64,000 nt of DNA from Nocardioides sp. Root682 (GTDB taxonomy: Bacteria; Actinomycetota; Actinomycetes; Propionibacteriales; Nocardioidaceae), in assembly GCF_001427795.1 (NCBI RefSeq), contig NZ_LMHJ01000002.1:1-64000 (forward strand), in the 5' to 3' direction. Positions 51,879-61,651 of the stretch are shown here, one piece after another (positions within the stretch are counted from its first letter, which is position 1; each line of letters opens with the position of its first letter). The notes beneath the pieces were generated by a model. That model saw only the letters and a list, made by a program, of their open reading frames with translations, searched no databases and was not told where the DNA came from. The position numbers were made by a program, and so were the translations under genes.

Positions 51879-52658
51879 CTACAGCTCGCTGACCACCACG
51901 TCGAGCTGGGTGCCGGCCTTCCCGGGCGCTCCGATCTCGACGGTCCACCCGAGGCGTTCCAGCGTCGCGGCGAGGGCGGCTGGGGTGCGCGGATCGGCGC
52001 CGTCCTCCAGCAGCTCACGGACGATCCGGCCCTTGGTGGCCTTGTTGAAGTGGCTGACCACCTTGCGGGTGCCGTTGTGCTCGTGCAGCACCCGCACGGT
52101 CGCGACCCGGCGGGCGAGGTCGGGCGCGGGGCGCCAAAAGTTCGCGTACATCCCCGAACGCAGGTCGACCAGCAGCCCACGGCCGAGGGCTGCGGTCATC
52201 ACCGGCGGCAGCGCTTCGCGCCAGATCGCGGCGACCGGCCCGACGGGCGGGAGCGACGCGTCGCCCGAGAGGCGGTACGACGGGATCCGGTCGCCGAAGC
52301 GCACCATCCCGAAGAGGCTGGAGGCCACGGCCACCCGGCTCGTCGCACGCCGCTTCCCGGCGGCCGACAGCGTCTCCACGTCGAGTGCGTCGTAGAGGAC
52401 GCCGGTGTAGATCCGGTCCGCGCGGGCCGTCGGTGCGGCCACCAGGTCGGCATTGCGGTCGATCAGGTCCAGCTGTCCCGGCGAGAGGCCCAACACGGTC
52501 GCGGCCTTGTCCGGGTCGTCGCGGCACAGCGCGACGAGCGCCTCGAGGACCTCGTTGCGCGCTGACGTCAGCTCGGGCGACGAGAGGGAGGCGAGATCGA
52601 GCGCCTTGCCCCGGGTCGGCACGGACTTGCCCTCACTCGGCGGCAGCAGGATCAGCAC
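51879..52658 (-). CDS. yaaA: peroxide stress protein YaaA family
   Basis: 259 residues of the UPF0246/YaaA family: LPPSEGKSVPTRG near the start, YTGVLYDALD, LFGMVRFGDRIPSYRLSGD, and VSHFNKATKGRIVRELL toward the end. In E. coli YaaA limits intracellular iron and oxidative DNA damage. GTG 52658 starts MLILLPPSEGK. It is divergent from the RNB gene with 35 bases between, so promoters overlap. Confidence 0.92.
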   Translation of the reverse strand: MLILLPPSEGKSVPTRGKALDLASLSSPELTSARNEVLEALVALCRDDPDKAATVLGLSPGQLDLIDRNADLVAAPTARADRIYTGVLYDALDVETLSAAGKRRATSRVAVASSLFGMVRFGDRIPSYRLSGDASLPPVGPVAAIWREALPPVMTAALGRGLLVDLRSGMYANFWRPAPDLARRVATVRVLHEHNGTRKVVSHFNKATKGRIVRELLEDGADPRTPAALAATLERLGWTVEIGAPGKAGTQLDVVVSEL

Positions 52659-52693
52659 GGGCGCAAGGATAGGGCTTGGATAGTGTCGGGCTC

Positions 52694-54127
52694 ATGCCGA
52701 GCAACGTCGTGGTCCGGGTCAAGGCAACCTCTCCCGCCCTGCTGCAGGGGCTCGAGGAGATCGCGAAGCAACTCGAGCTGCCCGGTGAGTTTCCCGCCGA
52801 CGTGACCAGCGCTGCCGAGCGGGCAGCGACGGACGTCGTGCTCCCGGAGCTGGACCGGACCGACCTGCCCTTCATCACCATCGATCCCGCTGGCTCGATG
52901 GACCTGGACCAGGCGCTGCACATCGAGCGCGCAGGGGATGGCTTCGTCGTGCACTACGCGATCGCTGACGTGGCGGCCTTCGTGAAGCCCGGCGACCCGA
53001 TCGACCTGGAGGCGCACCGGCGCGGGGAGACGCTGTACGGCGCCGGCACGCGCATCCCGCTGCACCCGCCGGCCCTCTCGGAGGGCGCGGCCTCGCTGCT
53101 GCCCGACCAGACCGCTCCCGCGCTGCTGTGGACCATCGATGTCGACGGGGCCGGCACCCCGACGAAGGTCCACGTCGAGCGCGCGCTGGTGCGCTCGACC
53201 GCGCGTCTGTCGTACGTCGAGGCGCAGGCGGCCCTCGATGACGGCTCGGCTGGCGAGGTGCTCCTCCTGCTCAAGGAGGTCGGGCTGCTCCGCCAGCAGC
53301 AGGAGCTGGACCGCGGCGGCATCTCGCTGCCGCTGCCCGAGCAGGAGATCGACGAGACCCCCGACGGCTTCGAGCTGTCGTTCCGCAAGCAGCTGCCCGT
53401 CGAGGAGTGGAACGCCCAGATCTCCCTGCTGACCGGCATCTCCGCCGCCTCGCTGATGGTCGGCGCGAAGGTCGGGATGCTGCGCACGCTGCCGCCGGCC
53501 GATCCCCGCGACGTCGCGCGGCTGCGTCGCGTTGCGCACGGCCTGCGCATCGACTGGCCCAAGTCGATGGACTATCCCGCGTTCATCCGGTCCCTCGATC
53601 CCGCGAAGTCAGCGCACCAGGCGATGGTCGTGGCCTGCACCCGTCTCCTGCGGGGCAGCGGGTACGCCGCCTTCGACGGCGAGCTCCCCGAGCAGACGTT
53701 GCACTCGGCGATCGCCGCCGAGTACGCCCACGTCACGGCGCCGCTGCGGCGACTGGGTGATCGCTACGCCGGCGAGGTCTGCCTCGCGATCTGCGCCGGA
53801 GAGCCGGTCCCGCAGTGGGTCACCGACGCGCTGCCGGGCCTGCCGAAGACCCTCCAGGACTCCGCGCGACGCGCCGGGTCCTACGAACGCTCCGTGCTCG
53901 ACCTGCTCGAGGCGGCGGTGCTGTCCGGCCGGGTGGGCGAGAAGTTCGACGGCGTCATCACGAGCCTTCGCGACGACGACCCGAAGACAGGCGTCGTGCT
54001 GCTCGCCGACGTCGGGGTCGAGGCGCCGGTCACCGCGCAGCATGCGCTGCCGCTCGGCGAAGAGGTGGAGGCAACCCTTGCCACCGCAGACCTCGTGGCC
54101 CGTAAGGTCGCGTTCACCGTCGGCTGA
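52694..54127 (+). CDS. RNB-domain ribonuclease
   Basis: 477 residues, containing the RNase II/R catalytic (RNB) domain. ITIDPAGSMDLDQALHIER (about 64-82) has the conserved Asp cluster. The C-terminal part is an OB/S1-like fold (RKVAFTV end). It lacks the N-terminal cold-shock domains of RNase R and is typical of shorter actinobacterial forms. Processive 3'-5' exoribonuclease activity is expected. ATG 52694 is preferred to a TTG six codons upstream. Confidence 0.87.
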   Translation: MPSNVVVRVKATSPALLQGLEEIAKQLELPGEFPADVTSAAERAATDVVLPELDRTDLPFITIDPAGSMDLDQALHIERAGDGFVVHYAIADVAAFVKPGDPIDLEAHRRGETLYGAGTRIPLHPPALSEGAASLLPDQTAPALLWTIDVDGAGTPTKVHVERALVRSTARLSYVEAQAALDDGSAGEVLLLLKEVGLLRQQQELDRGGISLPLPEQEIDETPDGFELSFRKQLPVEEWNAQISLLTGISAASLMVGAKVGMLRTLPPADPRDVARLRRVAHGLRIDWPKSMDYPAFIRSLDPAKSAHQAMVVACTRLLRGSGYAAFDGELPEQTLHSAIAAEYAHVTAPLRRLGDRYAGEVCLAICAGEPVPQWVTDALPGLPKTLQDSARRAGSYERSVLDLLEAAVLSGRVGEKFDGVITSLRDDDPKTGVVLLADVGVEAPVTAQHALPLGEEVEATLATADLVARKVAFTVG

Positions 54128-54136
54128 GGAGGGCAC

Positions 54137-54658
54137 GTGAAGATTCTGGTCACTGGGGGAGTCCGCTCGGGCAAGTCGGTGCACGCCGAGCACCTGGTGG
54201 GAGATGCCCCGGCCGTCACCTACGTCGCCGCCGGTCCGGTGTACGACGACGCCGACTGGGTCCAGCGGATCACCGCGCACCGCGTCCGCCGCCCCGACTC
54301 CTGGACCACCGAGGAGACCAACGACGTGGCCGGCGTGCTCCGGGCCGCGACCACTCCGGTGCTCGTGGACTGCCTCGGCACCTGGCTGACGACCATCGCG
54401 GACAAGGCCGACCTGTGGGAGCGACCCATCGGCGACGCCGAGCTGGTCGTCGGTGAACGGGTCACCGAGCTGGCAGCCGCGCTCGCCGAGGCGTCGGTGG
54501 ACGTGGTCCTCGTGACGAACGAGGTCGGCCTCGGCGTCGTACCGGCTCACCGGTCGGGTCGGCTGTTCCGCGACCTGCTCGGCATCGTCAACCAGGGCGT
54601 CGCGACCGCCTGCGACGAGGTGCACCTGGTCATCTCGGGCCGGGTGCTGAAGCTCTAG
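54137..54658 (+). CDS. cobU: adenosylcobinamide kinase / guanylyltransferase
   Basis: 173 residues of the CobU/CobP family. Walker A GGVRSGKS is at 7-14, VDCLGTWLT and VTNEVGLGVVP are family motifs. It phosphorylates adenosylcobinamide and adds GMP. GTG 54137 has GAGGAGGG upstream and lies 10 bases after the RNB stop. Its TAG stop and that of cobS share the sequence CTAG on opposite strands. Confidence 0.95.
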   Translation: MKILVTGGVRSGKSVHAEHLVGDAPAVTYVAAGPVYDDADWVQRITAHRVRRPDSWTTEETNDVAGVLRAATTPVLVDCLGTWLTTIADKADLWERPIGDAELVVGERVTELAAALAEASVDVVLVTNEVGLGVVPAHRSGRLFRDLLGIVNQGVATACDEVHLVISGRVLKL

Positions 54659-55425
54659 AGAGCGGCGGCCAGGCCCACCAGCAGCACCGCGAGCGCCACC
54701 TCGATCCCGGCGCCGAACACGTCACCGGTGACGCCGCCGAAGCGCCTGATCGTGTGTGCGGTCAGCGCGACGACGGCAAGACCGGCGATCGCGACGGTCA
54801 CCGGCCCGCGGACCGGGTCGACCAAGGCAGCGAGCGCGGCAAGACCGACCCAGCCGACCACGCTGACTGCGACCGGGATCCGGCGGGTGAAGGTGACGCC
54901 GAGGCCATCCTCGCGAGCCGGTGGCGCCAGCGTGGAGCAGGTGATCCACAGCGCGGCGCGGGAGGCGCACACGGCCGCCCCGGCGATCAGGGCGGAGCGC
55001 AGCGGTTCGCCCCCGCCCACGAACCAGGTCAGCCCGGCGGCCTGTGCACCGAGCACGAGCACCAGGGCCGCGACACCGGCCGGGCCCGCCGTACCGCTCT
55101 TCATGACGGCCAGCGAGCGTTCGGGGTCGTACGACGACGTGAGGCCGTCGGCGACGTCGGACAAGCCGTCGAGGTGCAGGGCGCGGCTGCCCACGGCCAG
55201 CAGGGCGAGCGCCGCGAACGCGACAGCGAGGGCGGGCAGGCCGAGCCGGTCGCCGCTCCACACGATCAGGGCGACCCCGACGCCGAGCGGCAGCACGGCC
55301 AGTGGCGCCACCAGCATCGCGCCGGTGGCGTCCGCTGGTGTCACCCGCAGGACGGCCGGCACCCGCAGGGCAGTGAGGGTGCCGAGGGCGAGCCGGAGGC
55401 TGCGGCCGACGAGGGCGACGCTCAC
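54655..55425 (-). CDS. cobS: adenosylcobinamide-GDP ribazoletransferase
   Basis: 256 residues, very hydrophobic, six or more membrane segments. It has [32 protein letters not shown] in pieces and the family's [11 protein letters not shown]. It joins the activated corrinoid to alpha-ribazole-phosphate at the membrane. GTG 55425 overlaps the cobT stop (GTGA). Convergent with cobU. Confidence 0.94.
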   Translation of the reverse strand: MSVALVGRSLRLALGTLTALRVPAVLRVTPADATGAMLVAPLAVLPLGVGVALIVWSGDRLGLPALAVAFAALALLAVGSRALHLDGLSDVADGLTSSYDPERSLAVMKSGTAGPAGVAALVLVLGAQAAGLTWFVGGGEPLRSALIAGAAVCASRAALWITCSTLAPPAREDGLGVTFTRRIPVAVSVVGWVGLAALAALVDPVRGPVTVAIAGLAVVALTAHTIRRFGGVTGDVFGAGIEVALAVLLVGLAAAL

Positions 55426-56456
55426 TCCGGCGGCATCAGGTCGGCCAGCAGGGCGACGTCGCGGAGAAGGGCAGCGGCCGAGCGGAGGACCGGGACGGCG
55501 GCGACGGCGCCGGAGCCCTCGCCGAGGCGCATGCCGAGGTCCAGGACGGGCTCGAGGCCGAGCTTCTCGAGGGCGAGGGTCTGGGCCGGCTCTGTGGACC
55601 GGTGGCCGGCAGCGAACCACGCAGCGGCACCGGGGGCGATGCGGTCCGCGGTCAGGGCGCAGGCGACCGACATGAGGCCGTCCAGGAGCACCGGGACGCC
55701 GCTCTCGGCCGCTTCGAGGAGGTAGCCGACGGTGGCAGCCAGGTCGGCGCTGCTGACGGCCTGGAGCGTCTGGAGCGGGTCGTCGAGCCGGGAGCCGGCA
55801 CGGTCGAGCGCCTGCTGTACGAGGTCCTGCTTGTGGGCGAGGGCTGCGTCGTCGACGCCGGTTCCGCGACCGGTCACCTCGACGGCCGGGAGGCCGAGGG
55901 CGGCGGCGACCATCGCCGACGCCGGCGTGGTGTTGCCGATCCCCATGTCGCCGGACAGCAGGAGCTGGGCGCCGGCCGCGATCTCCTCGCGGGCGACGGC
56001 GCGCCCGGTCTCGATCGCGCGGGTCGTCTCGTCGGCGCTCAACGCGTCCTCGAGGTGGATCGCGCCGCTGCTGCGGCGGACCTTGTGCGACTGGACGTCA
56101 GCGGGCACGCCCTCGAGGTCGTCGTCCACGCTGATGTCGAGCACCCGTACCTGCACGCCGTGGGCACCGGCCAGGGCGGAGACGCCGGCCTTGCCCAGGA
56201 CGAACGTGCGCACCATCAACGGGGTGATGGCGGGGGGATAGGCCGAGACGCCGTGCTGCGCGACGCCGTGGTCGCCGGCGAAGATCACCAGGCGGACGTT
56301 GTCGAGCGGCGCGGGCGGGCAGACGCCCTGTGTGGCCGAGAGCCAGACGCCGAGGTCGCCGAGGCGCCCCAGGGCTCCGGCGGGCGTCGCGAGCCCTGCC
56401 AGGCGCTCAGCGGCGGCGGTCCGGACGGCTGGATCGGGTGCAGCAATGGCGTTCAT
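55422..56456 (-). CDS. cobT: nicotinate-nucleotide:DMB phosphoribosyltransferase
   Basis: 344 residues of the CobT family: [33 protein letters not shown] and [14 protein letters not shown] are signatures. The C-terminal Glu of GEGSGA is at the catalytic position. It activates DMB to alpha-ribazole-phosphate. ATG 56456. No riboswitch is seen upstream in the 180-bp gap to the cold-shock gene, so cobT-cobS may be outside the riboswitch regulon. Confidence 0.95.
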   Translation of the reverse strand: MNAIAAPDPAVRTAAAERLAGLATPAGALGRLGDLGVWLSATQGVCPPAPLDNVRLVIFAGDHGVAQHGVSAYPPAITPLMVRTFVLGKAGVSALAGAHGVQVRVLDISVDDDLEGVPADVQSHKVRRSSGAIHLEDALSADETTRAIETGRAVAREEIAAGAQLLLSGDMGIGNTTPASAMVAAALGLPAVEVTGRGTGVDDAALAHKQDLVQQALDRAGSRLDDPLQTLQAVSSADLAATVGYLLEAAESGVPVLLDGLMSVACALTADRIAPGAAAWFAAGHRSTEPAQTLALEKLGLEPVLDLGMRLGEGSGAVAAVPVLRSAAALLRDVALLADLMPPE

Positions 56457-56636
56457 GAGGTCGAACGCTACCGCCGTTCGGGACGACGGTTTTCGGCGGC
56501 TGCGTACGGCGGACGGAAGATCCTGTCACGTTTTGGTGCATGCCGATCCTTGCGCTTTGCCACCTCTGCACTACGGTTCGGTGTAAGGAGCGTTCTAGTC
56601 TGGATGTTCCTGCTTTACACAACAAGGAGAAACATC

Positions 56637-56840
56637 ATGGCTCAGGGAACCGTCAAGTGGTTCAACAGCGAGAAGGGCTTCGGCTTCATCGCCCCGGCCG
56701 ACGGCAGCCCGGACGTCTTCGTCCACTTCTCGGCTATCCAGGGTGACGGCTACAAGTCGCTCGAGGAGAACCAGCAGGTCGAGTTCGACGCTGCGCAGGG
56801 CCCGAAGGGTCCGCAGGCGGAGAACGTTCGCCCCGTCTGA
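56637..56840 (+). CDS. cspA: cold-shock protein
   Basis: 67 residues, single cold-shock domain: [15 protein letters not shown] (RNP1) and VFVHFSAI (RNP2) are complete. It is an RNA-binding chaperone. ATG 56637 has AAGGAG seven bases upstream. A leader of 100 or more bases separates it from cobT, which is usual for cold-regulated messages. A strong terminator follows. Confidence 0.96.
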   Translation: MAQGTVKWFNSEKGFGFIAPADGSPDVFVHFSAIQGDGYKSLEENQQVEFDAAQGPKGPQAENVRPV

Positions 56841-56852
56841 CTTTCAGATAGC

Positions 56853-56882
56853 GAAACCCCGGTGCTTCGGCACCGGGGTTTC
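56853..56882 (+). terminator. intrinsic terminator after cspA
   Basis: A 13-bp perfect stem (GAAACCCCGGTGC / GCACCGGGGTTTC) with a TTCG loop, followed by GTGTTTTT. It ends 42 bases after the cspA stop and also lies just before the end of the convergent small gene. Confidence 0.93.
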
Positions 56883-56894
56883 GTGTTTTTCGCC

Positions 56895-57110
56895 TCAGGG
56901 CCGGGGGCGCAGGCAGACGAATCCCAGCGCCACCCCGAGCCCGGCGACCAGCGGACCGATCACGCTCAGCGACTTCGACTCCTCGCCACCGATCACTCCC
57001 CACGAGACCAGCGCGAGGTAGCCGCCGCCGATGACCAGCAAGGCGGCCACCGGAAGCCCGATGACGAACTTCGGCCAACTGGGTGCCTTGCCGTAGCGGA
57101 ATTCATCCAT
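56895..57110 (-). CDS. small two-pass membrane protein
   Basis: 71 residues with hydrophobic segments at about 15-37 and 47-66, starting MDEFRYGKAPSWPKFV. No family recognised; conserved look and ATG 57110 support a real gene. It is divergent from the aminopeptidase gene with 42 bases between and convergent with cspA. Confidence 0.6.
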   Translation of the reverse strand: MDEFRYGKAPSWPKFVIGLPVAALLVIGGGYLALVSWGVIGGEESKSLSVIGPLVAGLGVALGFVCLRPRP

Positions 57111-57152
57111 GGGGACGATTGTGCTGCACGGTCACGAGGCTAGGTTGGTGCG

Positions 57153-58952
57153 GTGCCTCGGTCCTTCACCCCCGATCCCCACTCCCGTTCCCGGCCCAAC
57201 GAGGTCGTGGTCACCCACATCGCGCTCGACCTCACCGTCGACTTCGCGACGCGGCTCCTGACCGGGAGCGCGGCGTTCGACCTCGAGCGCCGCACCCCCG
57301 ATGCCACCGAGCTGGTGCTCGACACGTGGCAGCTCGCCATCGATCGCGTGACCGGGGCCGACGGAGCCGACCTGACCTTCGTGCTCGGTGCGCACGACTC
57401 CGTCCTGGGCAGTGCGCTGACGATCCACGTCGGTACGGCGGACCGGGTGGTCGTGCACTACGCCACGAGCCCCGAGGCGCGTGCCGTGCAGTGGCTGGAG
57501 CCCGAGCAGACGGCGTCCGGCAAGCCGTTCCTGTTCACGCAGTCCCAGCCGATCCTGGCCCGCACCTGGATCCCGTGCCAGGACAGCCCGGCGGTCCGGG
57601 TCACCTACGACGCCACGGTCCGGGTGCCCGCGGACCTGCTCGCGCTGATGAGCGCGGAGAACCCGGTCGAGCGGACCGACGGGACCTACACCTTTGCGAT
57701 GCCGCAGCCCGTGCCGTCGTACCTCATCGCCCTCGCGGTCGGCGACCTCGAGTTCCGTGAGCTCGGCAGCCGCAGCGGCGTCTACGCGGAGCCGTCGGTC
57801 GTCGAGGGGGCGGCGTGGGAGTTCGCCGACACCGAGCAGATGATCGAGGCGGCCGAACGGCTCTACGGTCCCTACCGCTGGGGCCGCTACGACATCCTCG
57901 TGCTCCCGCCGAGCTTCCCGTACGGCGGCATGGAGAACCCCCGCCTCACGTTCGCGACGCCGACCATCCTCGCCGGCGACCGCTCGCTGGTGACCCTGAT
58001 CGCCCACGAGCTCGCCCACTCCTGGTCGGGCAACCTCGTCACGAACTCGACCTGGAACGACATCTGGCTCAACGAGGGCTTCACGGTCTACTTCGAGACC
58101 CGGATCGACGAGGAGCTGTACGGCGCCGCGTACACCGCCATGATCCTGCGGCTCGGCCGGCAGGAGCTCGCGCGTGCCGTTGCGGACGAGGCTCCCCGCG
58201 ACACGTGGCTCGAGCTCGACATGGCGGGCCGGGACCCGGACGACGGGCCCGCCAAGATTCCGTACGAGAAGGGCTCGCTCTTCCTGCGCCTGATCGAGTC
58301 GAAGGTCGGCCGGGTGCGTTTCGACGAGTTCCTGCGCGACTACTTCGACCACTTCGCGTTCGAGTCGATGGACACCAGGACGTTCCTCGACCACCTCGTG
58401 AACGAGCTGCTGGAGCCCGCCGGCGTCTCTGCCGAGGACCTGCAGCTGGAGGCCTGGGTGCATGGCCCCGGCGTCCCCGACAACGCGCCCGAGTTCGCCT
58501 CCGATGCGTTCGACCGGGTCGACGAGCAGGTGGCCGCGCTGGTGACGGGAGGGGCGGGCAAGCTGCCTGAGCTCGTCGCGACCACGGGAGAGTGGGTGAG
58601 CCAGCAGTGGGTGCACTTCATCCGGGCGCTGCCGCTCGACATCGGCCACGACGTGCTCGTTGCGGTTGACAGCCAGTTCGGCTTCAGCACGAGCGGGAAC
58701 ATCGAGATCGCCACCGCCTGGCTCGAGCTCGCCGTCGCGTCAGGCCACGTGTTCGACGAGCCTGCCGTCGACGAGGCGCTGGCCGTGTTCCTGACCCGGC
58801 ACGGCCGGGCGCTCTACATCCGACGCGTCTACGAGAAGCTCGCCGCCACCGATCGTGGCCTCGCTCGGGCCCGGGAGATCTACGCGACCGCCCGCCCGAC
58901 GTACCACTCGGTGTCACAGGCGGTCGTCGACCGCATCATCGGCGGACCCTGA
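57153..58952 (+). CDS. M1-family zinc aminopeptidase
   Basis: 599 residues, gluzincin of the M1/leukotriene-A4-hydrolase-like type. The zinc site is HELAH (285-289) with Glu308 (WLNEGF). GGMENPR is the substrate-binding G-x-M-E-N motif, and there is a C-terminal helical domain. It removes N-terminal residues from peptides in the cytoplasm. GTG 57153 gives MPRSFTPDPHSRS. Single gene. Confidence 0.93.
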   Translation: MPRSFTPDPHSRSRPNEVVVTHIALDLTVDFATRLLTGSAAFDLERRTPDATELVLDTWQLAIDRVTGADGADLTFVLGAHDSVLGSALTIHVGTADRVVVHYATSPEARAVQWLEPEQTASGKPFLFTQSQPILARTWIPCQDSPAVRVTYDATVRVPADLLALMSAENPVERTDGTYTFAMPQPVPSYLIALAVGDLEFRELGSRSGVYAEPSVVEGAAWEFADTEQMIEAAERLYGPYRWGRYDILVLPPSFPYGGMENPRLTFATPTILAGDRSLVTLIAHELAHSWSGNLVTNSTWNDIWLNEGFTVYFETRIDEELYGAAYTAMILRLGRQELARAVADEAPRDTWLELDMAGRDPDDGPAKIPYEKGSLFLRLIESKVGRVRFDEFLRDYFDHFAFESMDTRTFLDHLVNELLEPAGVSAEDLQLEAWVHGPGVPDNAPEFASDAFDRVDEQVAALVTGGAGKLPELVATTGEWVSQQWVHFIRALPLDIGHDVLVAVDSQFGFSTSGNIEIATAWLELAVASGHVFDEPAVDEALAVFLTRHGRALYIRRVYEKLAATDRGLARAREIYATARPTYHSVSQAVVDRIIGGP

Positions 58953-59027
58953 CCGCTCGGGTCGCCGCCGCCCCGACGTCGTACCATCGAGGTCTCAACT
59001 CGGACATGGGGACGACATGGGGACGAC

Positions 59028-59510
59028 ATGGGCATGCAGATGAGCAAGACCTGGTTGGTGCGCGGCGCGGTCGCCGCGGTCCTGGCCGTACTCGCTGTGG
59101 CGTGGGCGTTCAGCATCGCCGGCGTCGGCGGCACCGCAGCGACGGACAAGAGGGGGCCAGCGCCGTCGGAGAGCTCCACCGACTCCGAGGTCCAGCCCTC
59201 GGCCGAGGTCGAGACGGCCACCCCCGAGCTGAGTCCGTCCCCGACCCCGTCCGAGGACGCAGCCGGCGACGCGACCGCGGGCGCAGTCGAGGCCGTCGCG
59301 GAGGAAGCTCCGGCGGACGAGCCCTCCGCGATCCCGGTGAAGCAGGACTCGAAGCCGAAGCCCCCGGCCCGGACCCCGAAGCCGTCGTCCACGCCGAAGC
59401 CCTCGGACACCCCTTCGCCGACACCGTCTCCGAGCGAGCCGGCCGAGGGGTGCACCGAGCTGATGGACGTCGTCGACTGCCTCCTGGCGCCGATCACGAC
59501 TCGTCCCTGA
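59028..59510 (+). CDS. membrane-anchored or secreted Pro/Ser-rich protein
   Basis: 160 residues: one hydrophobic segment (about 10-32), then a Ser/Pro/Glu/Ala-rich low-complexity stretch with repeated PTPSE and PKPSDTP units, and a short C-terminus with two cysteines (EGCTELMDVVDCLLAP). Resembles mucin-like spacers of surface proteins; no function known. ATG 59028 has GGGGA upstream, but it sits in an 11-bp tandem repeat that places similar ATG starts in all three frames. The 3' end overlaps the next gene by 17 bases. Confidence 0.6.
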   Translation: MGMQMSKTWLVRGAVAAVLAVLAVAWAFSIAGVGGTAATDKRGPAPSESSTDSEVQPSAEVETATPELSPSPTPSEDAAGDATAGAVEAVAEEAPADEPSAIPVKQDSKPKPPARTPKPSSTPKPSDTPSPTPSPSEPAEGCTELMDVVDCLLAPITTRP

Positions 59511-59865
59511 GCCCCCCGCCGAGTCCGCCGCCGCTGTCCGAGCCGGCGCCGTCGACCGGCGCCGCGTTCCCGGAGAGCTCGACGGCCTCGTCGTACTCCT
59601 CGTAGCGGTCCTCAGGATCCTCCGTGTCCGTCGTGTCCGCGGCTGAGGGCTCCGCTGCGCGCTCGCGGGCCACGGCCGCCTCCGCCGTACGACGCACGGG
59701 CGGTGGAGCCGGCTCGACCCGGCCCGTCGGTCGCGACGGCTCCGGCTCCTCCTCGTGTCCGCCGACCCGCCGGAGCACCGGCACTGCCACGGTCTTCGCG
59801 ACCTGCACCGGAAGGGTGATCACGGACCTCGCCGTGCTGGTCAGGGACTGGATCAGGTGTGCCAC
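59494..59865 (-). CDS. small charged protein of unknown function
   Basis: 123 residues. The first ~35 residues are amphipathic (AHLIQSLTSTARSVITLPVQVAKTVAVPVLRRV). The rest is acidic, Pro/Ala/Glu-rich and disordered, ending in a Gly-rich tail. GTG 59865 has a GAGGAGAC site upstream. Coding seems likely but no family was recognised. Convergent with the previous gene. Confidence 0.55.
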   Translation of the reverse strand: MAHLIQSLTSTARSVITLPVQVAKTVAVPVLRRVGGHEEEPEPSRPTGRVEPAPPPVRRTAEAAVARERAAEPSAADTTDTEDPEDRYEEYDEAVELSGNAAPVDGAGSDSGGGLGGGLRDES

Positions 59866-59965
59866 GGGTGTCTCCTCCTCGTTGGGACCAGGGGCGGTTA
59901 CCTTGCCTGCGTACCCAAAAGGACGGGATGCACCCGGGCGCGCTGCTCCTCCAGTCGGTCAGCAA

Positions 59966-61006
59966 TCAGGCCAGGCTGCTCGCGTCGATGACGAAGCGGT
60001 AGCGGACGTCGGAGGCGAGCACCCGTTCGTACGCCTCGTTGACCTGGTCGGCGGCGATGACCTCGATCTCGGACGCGATGCCGTGCTCGGCGCAGAACTC
60101 GAGCATCTCCTGGGTGATCGCGATGCCGCCGATCATCGAGCCGGCCAGGGAGCGGCGGCCGCCGATGAGTGACATCGCGTTGACCGACATCGGCTCCGGC
60201 GGTGCGCCGACGTTGACCAGGGTGCCGTCGACGGCGAGCAGGCCGAGGTAGGCGTTCACGTCGACGGCGGCACTGACGGTGTTGATGATCAGGTCGAAGC
60301 TGCCCGCGAGCGCCGCGAAGGTGTCGGGGTCCGACGTCGCGTAGTAGTGGTCGGCCCCGAGCTTCAGCCCGTCCTCCTGCTTCTTCAGCGACTGCGAGAG
60401 CACGGTGACCTCGGCTCCCAGGGCGTGGGCGATCTTGACCCCCACGTGGCCCAGACCACCGAGGCCGACGACGGCCACCCTGGTGCCCGGTCCGGCGTCC
60501 CAGTGGCGCAGCGGGGTGTAGGTGGTGATGCCCGCGCAGAGGAGGGGAGCGGCGGCGGCCGGGTCCATGCCCGCGGGGATCGACAGGACGAAGTGGGAGT
60601 CGACGACGACGTGGGTGGAGTAGCCGCCCTGGGTGGTGGTGCCGTCCCTGTCGGTGGCGGCATACGTGCCGACCATCCCGTTGAGGCAGTACTGCTCGTC
60701 GCCGCGCCGGCAGTTGATGCACTCGCGGCACGCGTTGACCATGCAGCCGACGCCCACCCGGTCGCCGACCTGGTGGCTGGTCACGTCGGGGCCGACTTCG
60801 GTGACGATCCCGACGATCTCGTGGCCCGGCACGACCGGGTAGGGCTGCGGCCCCCAGTCTCCGTTGACGGTGTGGATGTCGGAGTGACAGATGCCGGCGA
60901 ACTCGATCTGGATGAGGACGTCGTCGGCTCCGACTGCTCGCCGCTCGATGGTGGTGGGCGCGAGCGGCTCGCCTGCGGCGGGTGCTGCGTAGGCGTTGAC
61001 CTTCAT
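59966..61006 (-). CDS. zinc-dependent NAD(P) alcohol dehydrogenase
   Basis: 346 residues of the cinnamyl-alcohol-dehydrogenase-like MDR group (YahK-like). Catalytic zinc ligands are Cys40, His62 and Glu63. The structural zinc cysteines 93, 96, 99 and 107 are all there, and [13 protein letters not shown] binds the cofactor. It reduces aldehydes to alcohols, probably with NADPH. ATG 61006 has AAGGAGAAA upstream. It follows the MerR gene by 32 bases in the same direction, so the two are likely co-transcribed and co-regulated. Confidence 0.92.
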   Translation of the reverse strand: MKVNAYAAPAAGEPLAPTTIERRAVGADDVLIQIEFAGICHSDIHTVNGDWGPQPYPVVPGHEIVGIVTEVGPDVTSHQVGDRVGVGCMVNACRECINCRRGDEQYCLNGMVGTYAATDRDGTTTQGGYSTHVVVDSHFVLSIPAGMDPAAAAPLLCAGITTYTPLRHWDAGPGTRVAVVGLGGLGHVGVKIAHALGAEVTVLSQSLKKQEDGLKLGADHYYATSDPDTFAALAGSFDLIINTVSAAVDVNAYLGLLAVDGTLVNVGAPPEPMSVNAMSLIGGRRSLAGSMIGGIAITQEMLEFCAEHGIASEIEVIAADQVNEAYERVLASDVRYRFVIDASSLA

Positions 61007-61038
61007 GGGGTTTCTCCTTGGGGTGGAATCGTGGGAGC

Positions 61039-61500
61039 TCAGGGGCGCTTCGTCTGTTTCAGTGCGTCCGCGAGCTTCTCGGCCCGCTGGGCGACGAGGC
61101 CGGCCTTGTCCTCGTCGTCCGCGTCGATCGCCTGCCAGTAGTCGATCTTCAGCCGGACGTACTGCTGTCGCAGGGCGAGGTGCTCGGCCTCCTTGCGGAG
61201 GCGGGCGTCCTGAGCGGTCAGCAGGGCGATCTGGTCCGCCGCCGCTTCCGGACCGAGCCTGCTGTTGGCGACGTACTGCCGCATGTCGCTGACGGAGAGT
61301 CCCGTGGCCGCGAGGCATGCGATCCGCGTCAGCTGGTCCAGGTCGTCCTCGTCGTAGACGCGGTGCTTGCTGCTCGCGCCCCGGCTGATCGGCGAGATCA
61401 CGCCGATGGACTCGTAGTACCGCAGGGTGCTGGCCGGCAGGCCGGTGAGGGCTGCGGCTTCCTTGATCGTGTAGCTGCGCTGTCTGGTCGATGCGGTCAC
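61039..61500 (-). CDS. MerR-family transcriptional regulator
   Basis: 153 residues: N-terminal MerR winged helix ([26 protein letters not shown], about 10-35, in part) and a C-terminal helical dimerisation region. No metal-binding cysteine pair is seen; only one Cys is present, so an organic or aldehyde/electrophile signal is more likely than a metal. GTG 61500 lies about seven bases after a clear -10 box, suggesting a leaderless message. It probably controls itself and the alcohol dehydrogenase. Confidence 0.88.
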   Translation of the reverse strand: MTASTRQRSYTIKEAAALTGLPASTLRYYESIGVISPISRGASSKHRVYDEDDLDQLTRIACLAATGLSVSDMRQYVANSRLGPEAAADQIALLTAQDARLRKEAEHLALRQQYVRLKIDYWQAIDADDEDKAGLVAQRAEKLADALKQTKRP

Positions 61501-61507
61501 CTGAACG

Positions 61508-61537
61508 ACCGTAGGAACTTCAAGTACTTGAAGTCAA
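61508..61537 (-). promoter_or_regulatory. MerR-type promoter with operator dyad
   Basis: On the minus strand a -35 TTGACT (61532-61537), an 18-base spacer and a -10 TACGGT (61508-61513). The 18-bp perfect palindrome ACTTCAAGTACTTGAAGT (61517-61534) overlaps the -35 and fills most of the spacer. This is the classic MerR arrangement, with a spacer longer than usual. Confidence 0.78.
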
Positions 61538-61651
61538 AGGTGATTCAGCGGGATCCGGCTCCGCCACGGTTGTCGAACTGCGCTCCCGTTGTTCGTGGAG
61601 GTGGTGAGAGGCTGCCCACGAGGGCGGTCGCCGAGAAGGAGATGTCAACAG

